A DNA stretch of 64,000 bases from the NCBI GenBank assembly GCA_963693315.1, contig OY856188.1, positions 310,001 through 374,000 on the forward strand, given 5' to 3'. Within the stretch, counting starts at the first letter, position 1, and each line of letters opens with the position of its first letter. Origin of the DNA: Diogma glabrata (lineage: Eukaryota; Arthropoda; Insecta; Diptera; Cylindrotomidae). The translations under genes were made by a program, and so were the position numbers. The notes beneath the pieces were generated by a model, which did not search any database, was not told the origin of the DNA, and was given only the letters and a program-made list of their open reading frames with translations. Shown here one piece after another: positions 38,721 through 49,480 of the stretch.

Positions 38721-39980
38721 GAAGTGTTATCATTTCAATTAAATTATTAACATGATTAAGCCAAGTGTCGTCAGTGACTTCAGTAAAGTATACCCAGTGT
38801 TTTCATCCGGTGAGAGTCCAAGTCTGCTTATGAATCGATATGTGCGGAAAGAATGTACTGGCAATTCTCAAATTATTTCAGTCATTCTGTCGCCATTATC
38901 ATTCAAAGGAGCTGGGGCCCACCACAATTACATAGGAGATATCTCTACCAATTTAGCCACTTGAGTCATCAAGAACCATAATGTAGTCACATATACGGTA
39001 GGTGCATATACGGTAATGAGAGGAATATTTTTGTACGTTCCCATACTTATAAGCTGCAGATATTCTCACTGACCGGGACGAGTTTCGTCACGGTTTGTTG
39101 TATGCGTGCACCCACAATAGAATCAGTATCAAATTCTTTTTGAGAAAGATGATCACTATACAGTTTATTAGAGAGTATCTGTCCAGAAGGCAAATACAGT
39201 TCGCATTTATAATTTTTTATTTGCCACGTAAATATGTATCCACGAGATATAAGCTCATTTGTTTGGACTAAAATAAATGTAACCATTATCTAATATTTTT
39301 TAAATAGACCTAAACCGCTTTCAAAATAAATGACTGGTATATAAGGAATCGAAGTCTAGACAATCATAGTGTGATTTCTGGTCTTTGTCACCTGGCGTTT
39401 TTATTTCAAATCAGCAATTAAAAAATAATAATACACTATTATAATAAACTTGATAGTGAAAAAGTAATTGGTGTTTTAAGCTTTTAATCCAAAGGTTACT
39501 TTTAGATTTATTAAAAAATAACTGATTAAAGGTTATATATTTATTTTTGTGGGTAGAATATCTTGTAATATAATAAAATCTTTATCTTTTGCTAACTAGT
39601 AAATTTTTTTGAACAAAGCTATAAAAGTTTAAAAAAGGTTAAAGGTTAACAAAATTGAGTTAACAATTTGTGAAATTACCGAATTAACAATTGAGATAAA
39701 AGATTATTAGTATATTACATGAATTATTAATTTAAGTACTTTATTCTAGACCAAAAGCTTTGCAAATTGGCGAGAAAATAAAATTTATTAAACACGAAAC
39801 AATTAGTATGTTTCATCGTTTAGGAGTTAGTTTGATTAATTAAATTCAATTGTTTTAGAATTCTTAGTAATAAAAAACTAAGACAGCCATAAACAATCGA
39901 GCCATCGAAGCGAAAAGAAACATAAAGGCCAATCTACATCTATCTTTAGTATTATTTTTTATATTTTTTATTACTTTAGT
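38721..39980. other. Intergenic with two unassigned short frames
   Basis: Open frames at 38752-38964 (+, 70 codons) and 39047-39286 (-, 79 codons) have no family I recognise, no neighbours in frame and ordinary composition. I do not call them genes. Confidence 0.35.
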
Positions 39981-40074
39981 ATATTTTTTCTATTTTGCGT
40001 CTAAAATAAAGTCATTTCGATACCCAAATGCGTATCGAAATGGCCTTCATTACAATACGCAAAGTTTTGTTTTT
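39981..40074. repeat. Hairpin: CATTTCGATAC palindrome
   Basis: CATTTCGATAC-ccaaatgc-GTATCGAAATG with outer TTTTGCGT / ACGCAAAG. Preceded by TAGTATATTTTTTC, similar to the AATAGTA hairpin ends. Confidence 0.7.
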
Positions 40075-40653
40075 CAAGGTTGAATATCTAAATTGGTGTT
40101 AGATATTTTTATTAACTATAACTATAAAATAATAAGTAATAATAAGGAAAATTATAAACTGTAGGTATAATTTTGTTTATTTAAACTTTTGTACGATATC
40201 CTAACCTCTAAAATTTTTTTACAGCAGAATATTAGAATTGTACGATGCATATAATTAATAAATAAAAAAGTGCGTAGAAAACCGAATTAGAGGAAAATAG
40301 AAACTCACGGAATCGCACCTACAGGTGCCACTTCTCAACTGTAACACTGTCGAAGTAAAAATAAAACAAACCCAACAGCGAATAAACATATTATCATACT
40401 GAACAAACACATTTATTTATTAAATTCAAGTGCAAAATTAGCAAAATTAAATTTTTTGCTAGTTAATTTTATGCAATATTTTTTTATTTTTGAATTGTGC
40501 AGTTATTGTAAACAGTAACGGTACACGTGTCCTTGGCGTTTATTATTACTCCTGGCAAATTATGGGATAGCACAAAGTTTTGTTCGTTACTTTTATTTTC
40601 GTTATCAATTTCTGTTTTGTTGCAATTTGCTGATGATGATTGAATTGCCGAAG

Positions 40654-41697
40654 TTATAGTTGAAGTGGAGGAACTACTTGTACTCGGTTGGAATTACATT
40701 GTATAAGCATTTGCGCCACTTGAGTTTTTCTTTCTAGAGATCCTTCAATGTAACCTTCAGCTACTGCCGAAGATTTCCAGCCACCGTGATTTTTGATGGT
40801 CAACAAATCACCACCCTTGTTGGCCAAATGTGACACGCTCGAACGTCTTAAGCAGTGTCCTGTATATAGCTCGGGGTTTGAAATTTTCAAGAATGTTGCA
40901 ATAATTTTAGGTATTTTGCCAAAAGTATTAATACCCATTGGGCTATTAATACAGTATCCGCTGCGGTAGGTGACAAAGAATCGCCGATGTGTCGTTTTGG
41001 TAGACCGCAACGCAATATATTTATGTATTAGATCAATCCATATTTTCTCTGTTACTACAAATTGCCTTTTGACATAATTTTTAGTTTTTGGAATGTCGAT
41101 TGGAATGTTTTAAACTTGACATCGTCTAGTGACATATTTGTGAGCTCTTCACGTCTACAAGCACCGTTGTACCCCATTAATAAAACTACCTAAATAGAAA
41201 AAAAATTATCATAGAAATTGATGCTACAATTACACAAAAATTTGTACTTACTTTTATTGCTAAATACATTTTATCATCAGCTTCTTATATAAAACGATTG
41301 ATATGCTAACTCTAAAATTTTAGATTTTTTGGGCTCGTACCCTTCTGACAACCTTTTTAAAAAAGCTTGTAATTTTGCGTACGTAGAGATATTCACATTT
41401 TTATAAATATTTAAACATGATCTTAACATCGAATAGGAAGACCATAACGTAGAAGATTAGTTTTTTTTTACTTAGCATCTCAAAATACGCAAGCATAACA
41501 TTTTTTGATATGCTTTTGACATTATGTTCTGTATTTTCAAACATTTTATACCAATTTTCAAACATTTTATACTGTTTTTCATAAGTTTCGCGCGACTTTT
41601 TAGGAAGCAAGTTATTAAAAAAGCTTTCGGCAGCTTTACGTAGTTCAGGTGGAGTAAAACTCAATTCATTTTCCATCATTTTTATGTAACTTTTCAC
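40654..41697 (-). pseudogene. Crypton-type tyrosine recombinase with intron
   Basis: Site-specific recombinase of a Crypton DNA transposon. Minus strand from ATG 41697: N-terminal DNA-binding part FTPPELRKAAESFFNNLLPK with KSRETYEKQYKMFENWY, then ISTYAKLQAFLKRLSEGYEP near 41350. An intron with GTAAGT donor (near 41254) and TTTCTATTTAG acceptor (near 41190) follows. Catalytic part: GACRREELTNMSLDD near 41160 (first Arg), GHCLRRSSVSHLANKG near 40865 (His-x-x-Arg), NHGGWKSSAVAEGYIEGS near 40775 (His/Trp and Tyr nucleophile). All five catalytic positions are present. Three single-base frameshifts (near 41455, 41285 and 41100) break it. Introns in animal Crypton genes are normal. Terminal borders not identified. 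Confidence 0.85.
41188..41256 (-). other. Intron of the Crypton recombinase
   Basis: GTAAGT…TTTAG on the minus strand. It falls between AIK and VVLLMGYNGACRREEL, which would otherwise be out of register. Boundary positions good to a few bases. Confidence 0.7.
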
Positions 41698-42800
41698 AAT
41701 TTAACGATTATAATAGATAATAATGAACAAGATTTCAATTTGACACAAACTTTTCTAATTTCAATTGTTTCAAATATCAAAGGTAACACATTTGAAAATC
41801 ACCAATCACCAGAAAAATAAAACAAAATTTCAAATACACTATTTTTTAATTAAATACTCATTTTTAAAATTTCAAGACAAAAAATGCAAAATAGAAAAAA
41901 TAGTATAAAAAACTCGTTTCATAAGACGTTTTATCGCACTTATCCTTTAGAACAGCGGTTTCCAAACTTTCTGATACTGCGACCCACATAAGAAAAAAAT
42001 AAAAATTGGCGGCCCCCTTATTAGATAAAACAATGTAACCACATTTTCAAGTTGTAAAAAGTAATGTATTCATAGAATGAAACTAAACAAAAATTAATAA
42101 AAATTTAGTATCACACAGAAAAATGCCTCATTTAATTTTAAGATTTTTGTAATTTTAATTCAACTTTTGCAAAAAACTTTTGAAATTTAGTTAAAAATTT
42201 TAATTAAAAATAAAAAGTGTTTAAACGAAAAGTAAAATAGTTCATTTTAAATTTTCCAAAAGGCTGAATTAAAATTCATAAAGTATTTAACTCAACTGCA
42301 CCATAACTTTATTTTAAAATTAAGAAAATGCATACTTAAAATTTTTTATATTACATTTAAAATTTTAGAAATGTTAAAGACAAATTTTATTCAAATTGCA
42401 GTTAGTTATTTTACAAAATATAATATTTAGTTAAAAATTTATATTTAAATGTTTTTTCATTTTACTATAAAATGAAAAAAAATATTTACAAAAATCATTT
42501 AACATACCAAATTTAGTTTAACATTTTTTGCATTTCGCGTTACTGTTATTAAATTAAAATCAAAATTAAAACATTTTAATTTTAATATACGTTCAATCAG
42601 ATATTTAACTGATATAATTAGTCGTAATAGCAAAAGTGATGAGAATAGACTTGTTCTTTCTTGTGTTTATATAAAGGATAATATTATATTAAATTTATTA
42701 TTCTTATTAAAAATTTAACAATATTGTTATTGTAAAATAAAGACAATTTATAGTTGTGAAAAGCGTGCTACAAAATTTATTTTTTTATTACGTTTATTGC

Positions 42801-42837
42801 GTTACGGTATATTACCGGTATATTACGGTATATTACA
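42801..42837. promoter_or_regulatory. GGTATATTACC iteron-like repeats
   Basis: GTTACGGTATATTACC, GGTATATTACGGTATATTAC: three overlapping TTACGGTATATTAC units, each nearly palindromic, ~95 bp before the first ATG of the transposon. Candidate transposase-binding or promoter repeats. Confidence 0.4.
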
Positions 42838-42929
42838 TTTTTGGCGAATATTTCGGTAAGTTTAGATATTTTTTATATTTCATCAATATTGTTTACAATA
42901 TATTTCTTGCTAGCTATTGGTATTAGACA

Positions 42930-45044
42930 ATGGACAAAGAAAACGAGCTAGAATTGAACTTATCAATCATACCATATGATAATACATCCATGGAATTGAA
43001 CGAAGACATTTTAGTAACATTGCTTCCAGAAAACAGTACGAGTACACATAATTTTGCCCAGCCTTCAAGCTCCTTAACAACAACTGATCCTGATATATTT
43101 TTAGAGTCACTATTTAGCTCTTGGGAACTGGAAAATGAGACAATCCAGTATTTAAAAGACCGTCAGATTAAACTGAACGTGTTATTAAAAATGGATTTAA
43201 GTGATATTCATGACTTGTTTTCTGAAGCTAAAATGTTTGGACAAAAAATATTATTTAAAGCCGGGCTTACAAAATTAAGATCTTCAACCGTAATATATAT
43301 TAAAATTAATTATTTGCATGTAGAAACATAAATAACTGTTGAAATATATATAACAGGATAATCCACTGCAGACAGTATCAGTAGCCGATACTGTTTCCAT
43401 GAACTCCAGAATTGCGGACTGGATTGAAAAGCAGCATTTTTCAACCCCTGTTGCAAGTCCCGCATCAACCAGCACTGCTAGCACTGCAAAGTAATTAAAA
43501 CAGTTTTAACAGTTATAAACTATATTTGTTATTGATATTTCAATATTTTTCAAAATAGGAATACAACATATTTGATGAATGACAATATAGATGAAATTTT
43601 AAAAACTACGATCAAAGGTCAAATTGTATTGGCTTACTTTAATGAAAATAAAATGCTAGATAAATGTTCACAAACCGACTTAGTACATTGTATCAGTAAT
43701 CATTTTTTATTAAAATTGCCGCGGCGCCTAAGACCAGATGAATTAGAAACGATATCGAAAAATATTGTAGAACTATTTCCATCAGAAACCTCTGTAAAAA
43801 ATTGGATTTTATTTCAATTTATTTTTATTAAATATTTAATTTTCTATGTTATAGGAGTATCATTATAAGCCGAGAAAACAAATCAAAAGAAACAATAAAG
43901 GAGAACCAGTCAAAAATGCTAACCCAACCGGCAAACTTTGGGATTGCTACAGCAATGCGTGGTTTAAAAGTAAAAAATATAAACAACTAACTAAAAGAAA
44001 ACCAGTAAACACAGAATCCTCGAACGAAATTTTAATTTCTCAAAGTACTTCAACAGAATCAGGTGAGCGATAATTATTTATACATGCATAATTTGCAGGT
44101 TAAACCTTTTTTCTGTTTTTAGACAACTTTCATATTATTAAGGAGTGGCTGTGGGAAAACCTTGAGCCGTGTGACGAAATATGTTTAAAATGGAAAAATA
44201 CATCGGTAGATAGGATAAAACAATTGAAAAACTCTAAAGAAAAAAATATTGCACAATTTTTGAAGGAGTGGCCAAGATATAATGACAATTTAGGATATCA
44301 ATTAGTATGCATTAATGAATTGAACTCATCAAAAAAGCTAATTAGAAATATTTGTTTACATTTTTACAGGTTGATATCGACTTCCAAACGTTGTATCCAG
44401 GGACCGGAGATTTACTGCTTAATAAATTTGAAGATTTTTGCAGTCGTAGTATTAAATTATTTGAAATTAATATAAAAGACTCAAAAAATAAACGTTTGCT
44501 TGAAATTCTAAAATCATCGTCTGAAACTTTAGAACTAAGTATGCGTTACAAAAGTATACTTTTTGTTGAAAAACTCTGACATTATTTTTTTTTAGATTCT
44601 AAACATTATATCACAGCTCTTCTCATGCATGCTGTACTACAGCCCCAGAGGCAGAAACCAGGTGTAAAGCCAACAATTTCAGATGCACAAAAAGATTTCG
44701 TGATAAACATTCAAGATATCAAAGAATTAGATGAACAAGTAAAATCAATACAAGACACATTTATGCAACAAAAAAAGCCATTGCAACCCCGAATAATAGT
44801 TGTGGGTAAGTGTATTAAAAGTTTAGAACACTTCTATGTATTTTGCGATGGTGTTAAATATAAATGCGGTTCTTTTAAAAAATGTATTGATGTAATAATT
44901 AAGATCTGTTTTGTATTTGACATAAATTATTCATCGATTAGTAATAGTGTATGGCTTTTTTTCCAAGAATTCTTTTTTAATATCGATTCTTTAAACGCCA
45001 AAGTTAAACAAATAGTTCATTTTTATAATAACCCGTTACATTAA
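42930..45044 (+). CDS. CMC-like transposon accessory protein, seven exons, intact
   Basis: Spliced reading frame of 578 aa with no stop. Exons: 42930-43289, 43357-43490, 43559-43793, 43855-44062, 44123-44304, 44370-44538, 44596-45044. All six introns are GT-AG, 52-68 bp, and the phases fit. An acidic N-terminus leads to a SAM-like helical domain at about residues 50-118 (SLFSSWELENETIQYLKD, NVLLKMDLSDIHDLF, GQKILFKAGLTKLR). The middle has LVHCISNHFLLKLPRRLRPD and PTGKLWDCYSNAWFK. The C-terminal domain ends FYVFCDGVKYKCGSFKKCID then SNSVWLFFQEFFF, a block I associate with uncharacterised animal proteins next to this transposase type. Possible alternative 3' splicing at GGTAAGTG (near 44809). 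Role not known; by position probably a DNA-binding or regulatory partner. Confidence 0.8.
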
Positions 45045-45052
45045 ATTAAACA

Positions 45053-47482
45053 ATGTATAATTGTTTTATTTGTTTGATTAACTTTCAAACACCCTTGAAG
45101 TTAATAGATCATTTGAAATACTTTCATGGAGTACCGTCAATTTTTGATTTCAAATGCATGCAAAACAATTGTTACCAAATTTTTCAGAATATTTATAAAT
45201 TTAAAATTCATTTAACAAAACATGAAAAAAATTTTATAATTCAGTCAGAAACAGTAAATCCAAAAAAAACAAAATTTTCTGCAACTCCATCTGCAAGTAA
45301 CCAGTTCCAAATTTCAGATTTTAAATCTATATCTACTAATACGACCTCAAATGCTGAAAATAAATGTGTTTTATCAACTTCTTATTCTATTATTGATGAA
45401 ATTAAACAACAAATGCTTTCACTTTCGTTATCATTGCACAGTAATAGCAGCATTTCTAGAAAAATTGTATTTGATATTCAGGAATCGATAAAAATTAAAA
45501 TAACGCAACCGTTATCCTTTTTTTGTCTCGATATTTAAATGAAGTTGAAAATCAAGAACAAATCAGAGAATGTTTAGAGATACTAAATAACCCATTTGCT
45601 AACTATGCTACCGAATATAAATTTTTCAAACATATTGAGTCGCTAGGTATATTTTCCATGCCAAGATCGTTTCTAATTAGTAACAGTTTAGGAGAAATTA
45701 CTAGGCATAGTACTCCTTCGTTAGCTGAAGATAGCGTTGAGGGTTCATTATGTAATATTCATTTTCAGATAAAGAAATATTTTGAAACGTCAGACATATA
45801 TATGAAAACTATTGAAAACATGAAAACTCTAGAAACTGATTCAAATTATTCTAGTGTTGTTAGTGGATCTAATTGGAAAAGAACAAAAGAGCTATTTATT
45901 GGAAAAGTTTGTTATACCCTATTTGTTATACTTTGACGACTTTGAAATAAATAATGCTTTAGGTCCCCATGCAGGAAAACATTCTGTATGTGGAATATAC
46001 TTTTGCTTTCCAACTGTACCTAAATTTCAACTGTCTAAATTAAGTAATATCTTAGTGGCAGGATTCGTTAAGTCACGTGATTTAAAAGAGCATGGAAATT
46101 CTGCTTGCCTTTCGCAATTAATTTCGGAGTTAAAAAAACTTGAAATAGAAGGTCTTACAATCGAAACCAAGGAAATTTCAAAGTATTTTTTTCTTTATTT
46201 CAAATTGTGGGCGATAATTTGGGTTTAAACTCAGTATTAGGATATCAAACATCATTTAATGCTAGCTCGTATTGCAGACTATGTAAACGAACTAAAATTG
46301 AGACTCGAAAAGATACCACCGAACATTTTAATAGTTTAAGAGACCGAAATAATTATAATAATGATCTTATTTTAAACGATGTATCAGTAACAGGCGTTAA
46401 AGAAAATTCAAAATTTAATGAAATTCCAAGTTACCATGTCACTGATAATGTTGCCTGTGACATCATGCATGACATTTTTCTCGGAATTTGTAAGTACAAT
46501 CTATCATGCATCTTAACTGATTTTATATTTAACAAAAAAATGTTTAGCTTAGAAGTTTTTAATTTTCGTAAACGAATGTTTAACTATGGTAAGACGGAAA
46601 TAGGCAATATAAGTGGACCAATATATACAAACTGTATTAAAAATTCGAATTTTAAAATGAGTGCTAGAGAACTGAAATGTTTTTTTTCATTTTCTTCCCT
46701 TAATTTTGAGAGATTTAGTTCCCGTTAACGATAAAGTATATAAATTTATGATATTGTTTGTTGAACTGATCGATTTACTCTTGCTTGGTTCTTATGATGA
46801 AAGCATTTTACTACGGTTAGAACTAATTATTAAAGAACACAATTTTCTTTATATGAAACTATTCAATACCCACCTAAAACCAAAATATCATTTACTTGTA
46901 CATTACCCAGAAATAATTAGAAAATGCGGACCATTAAGGTATCTTTGGAGTTTTCGTTTTGAAGCTCAACACCAAATATACAAAAAGTATGCTCACAATA
47001 TAACTTCGCGCTTAAACATTCCTTTAACTTTAGCAATAAAAGCTTCTCTTAATTTTTCAAATCATGTTTTTTTAAATGATTTTTTTCACGATGAATTTTT
47101 TGGAAATAAAAGTAAATCAATTACAAAAAATGAAATATATAGTGCATTATTTAATATTTCTTTTAATATTGAAGAATGTGAATTTGCAAATGATATTATA
47201 TTTAAAGGATCAAAGTATGAGAAAGGATTTTTTTTATGTTTCTACCAAGAAAACAAACTTTTTGCAACTGAAATATTAGATTTTTTAATTAAAGATAGTT
47301 CCTATTTCGTAATCTGTAAAAGATATGAAAATTTAAAATACATGCCGAATTATTTATGTTATGAAATTCCAGATTCATTTATATATGACATAATTGATTT
47401 AACTAAATTTATTGGTCCTCCAGTTTGTTTATTTTATTTGAATGATGGGAAAAAAGTCATTAGAATTAATAATTATTTTTAA
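45053..47482 (+). pseudogene. CMC/CACTA-like DDE transposase, four single-base frameshifts
   Basis: Starts 8 nt after the stop of the upstream gene. About 810 codons if read through. N-terminus has two C2H2-like fingers: CFICLINFQTPLKLIDHLKY FH and CMQNNCYQIF…HLTKH. The catalytic region has the Tnp2 order: YFDDFEINNALGPHAGKHS at 45927 (first Asp), ASSYCRLCKRTK at 46262, VACDIMHDIFLGICK at 46453 (second Asp), LKPKYHLLVHYP at 46877, then LWSFRFEAQHQIYKKYAH at 46942 (Glu). An intact C-terminus ends at 47482. Frameshifts lie near 45520 (T run), 45910, 46170 (A/T runs) and 46690 (T runs). At least three are at homopolymers, so sequencing error is possible. Acts in the nucleus to cut and paste the element. 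Confidence 0.8.
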
Positions 47483-48146
47483 GCTCACTTTATATTATTA
47501 AATTATATTATATTATAGTTTTAGTTATAAGTACTTTTTCATACCAATTGAATTTAAGGTATGGCATTTTTTATGTAAAATTAGATGAACCTAACTATAT
47601 ATATATTTTTTTTTATTGAAATATAAATAAGTAAACAAAAAATATAATAAATTGAATTTTTAACAAAAATGAGCTGTTTTTTATTTTACGGACCAAAATC
47701 AAATAATTTTTTTACTTTAATTTTAAAATATGTATATTTTAAAATAAAAGTAATATTTTTTTTGCAAATTTTGATACAAAAATTTTTAAATTTTGATTTA
47801 AATTTACTTTATTTAAAATAATTTTAATTTAAATAAAAATTCATTTTAAGTTAAAATAATGACAATTTTGTATTAAAAATATTTAATTTATACATAAAGT
47901 TTTTTCTGTTTGTTGTAAAATTTGAAGAGTTTTTAATTTTACATTAAAAATTTTAATTTTAATAATTTTAATGTATATATAAAATTTTTTTGCAATTTTA
48001 AAACAAATGTTTTGGGTTATTTAATGTAAATTTAATTTCCTTTTGCGCAAAATCTACAGCGAAATTATTTTGATTTAAATTGAAAACACTTTGAATTTAA
48101 ATTTTATTTTTCTATACATATATGTATATTAATTATAGAAGAAAAT

Positions 48147-49218
48147 TTAATGTGATGGATGAGCTTGTTTGTTAGCACAAAATTTCTCAAATCGTTTTGT
48201 TATTGTTGAAATAGCCACCCGAAGTTCTTTTTCCACTACTAAACGATTTCGATATTTCGATTTCATGACTGCTAAAGCAGCAAATCCGGTTTCGCATAAA
48301 TATGATGTTACGAATGGTATCAGCAGTATTATAGCTCTGTCCGACAAAGTAATATAATCTTTTTTTCGTTCCACCCAAAACTGAATTAAAGTTTTGCTAT
48401 CAAATTCCTGTTGCAATGAAGTATCGAAAGATATTTCAATCAATATGTAAAATCAATATTTTTGTAAAATCAATATCGTTGAAATAATCATTGAAAATCA
48501 AACCTACTCAAATTTGCTTTGATCTACTCTACCTCGAACAAGTTGTGTAGTTGAAAAGCAGTTTATTTTTCGATTTTATTTAAATCAGTTATAACATTGT
48601 TTTGGTATTTTTAATAATAAAATGGACCAGTCAGATCTAAATATCAGCCCAAAATAAAAAATTTTGCTAATAATAAAATTGTGTGGTTTCTTTTGAAAAA
48701 TGTTCAAATTTTTGGCGTTCCATTGGTAATCTACTCAAAAGCTGCTTTGAGCGGCTATTTTGTTCCAAAGGAACGCATGTAATGTGAAAAATATTTTAGT
48801 AAACTTTGCAAATGTGCTATAAAAAGATTTTTGTTTGCTTTAATATTGTTTCTGGTACCGCGTCATTTAAAATTGGAAACATGTAAAATAAATCCTTTTC
48901 TAAATTGGATATCCATAGCTCCAATTTTTTAATGAATGCCGTGACTTTGTCTTTTTGAATCAGAGCATGCATTTGTGGACCTTGCATTGATTTATTTCAA
49001 TCGCTTCATTTTTTAAAAATTTCAACTAAATAAACCAGTTTAAGAATAAAGTTATCGTTGCGAAAGGAAAATACCCCATCTTTGTGATTTTCAGCAAGAA
49101 AGATTGCAATTTCGTCTTTAAGTTCGAACACTCTTTGAATAAATTTTGAACGAGATAGCCAACGTACTTTACAATAGTACAAGAGTGATGCATATTCAGC
49201 TTCCATATCTTCACACAA
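48147..49218 (-). pseudogene. hAT-C transposase remnant (ZBED type)
   Basis: Minus strand. 49218-49006 gives SLLYYCKVRWLSRSKFIQRV FELKDEI, the 'LLyHteVRWLSrGkvL.RvfeLr.ei' block. 48443-48147 gives LIPFVTSYLCETGFAALAVM KSKYRNRL, the C-terminal dimerisation block. The stretch between (48444-49005) has recognisable pieces but is frameshifted. The zinc-finger BED domain and the first catalytic Asp region are gone. Confidence 0.85.
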
Positions 49219-49480
49219 CTTTCCAAATAATCTCGCTTTCAGATGACTGGGTTTGATATGTTTACAACTTTTGTAACAATATGAAATATGTTTATTATTT
49301 TTTATTATTATTAAATTAAAAACTTCACGACCCCCTTGAGGTTATTACGCGACCCCTCTGTGGGTCGCAACCCACAGTTTGGAAACCGCTGCTTTAGAAA
49401 ACTTCCCGCTGCGCGGGTCGTTTTCTAAACAGATTGTGTGCGATAAAATCGTCAATTATGAAACTAGTTTCTTAATATAC

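Larger units (their letters stand above)
42112..48118 (+). mobile_element. CMC/CACTA-like two-gene DNA transposon
   Basis: About 6.0 kb nested 28 bp beyond the stop codon of the hAT-C transposase. Proposed ends are CACACAGAAAAAT (42112) and, inverted, TGTATAGAAAAAT (48118): 9 of 13 match, and all differences are transitions. Both sides carry TAT (42109-42111 and 48119-48121), consistent with a 3-bp target duplication. It contains an intact seven-exon gene, then a DDE transposase gene with a CACTA-like catalytic layout. Long AT-rich subterminal regions (42.1-42.8 and 47.5-48.1 kb) hold many AAATTTTAA-type motifs. Borders are less certain than contents. Confidence 0.68.
41953..49391 (-). mobile_element. 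hAT-C (ZBED type), host of the CMC element
   Basis: Ends CAGCGGTTTCCAAACT…AGTTTGGAAACCGCTG, then GCGACCCAC / GTGGGTCGC just inside. Flanked by the 8-bp direct repeat CTTTAGAA (41945-41952, 49392-49399). Carries transposase remnants on the minus strand at 48147-49218. Without the 6-kb CMC insertion it would be only ~1.4 kb, so it was already an internally deleted copy. Confidence 0.92.
41896..49480. mobile_element. Hairpin element with AATAGTA ends, split by hAT-C
   Basis: Left piece (41896-41952) AATAGTATAAAAAACTCG, TTTCATAAGACGTTTTATCG CAC. Right piece (49392-49480), inverted, gives TAGTATATTAAGAAACTAG, TTTCATAATTGACGATTTTA TCGCAC. The loop side has CCCGCTGCGCGGG. Without the hAT insertion it would be a ~145-bp hairpin like those at 16.4 and 23.1 kb. 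Confidence 0.72.

Noticed and set aside
38752..38964. Frame containing GAGAHHNY, reminiscent of the glutamine synthetase GAG(A/C)HxN(F/Y) motif
   Set aside because: No other glutamine synthetase motif before or after it in any frame, the frame is only 70 codons, and the region is repeat-rich. Taken as chance.
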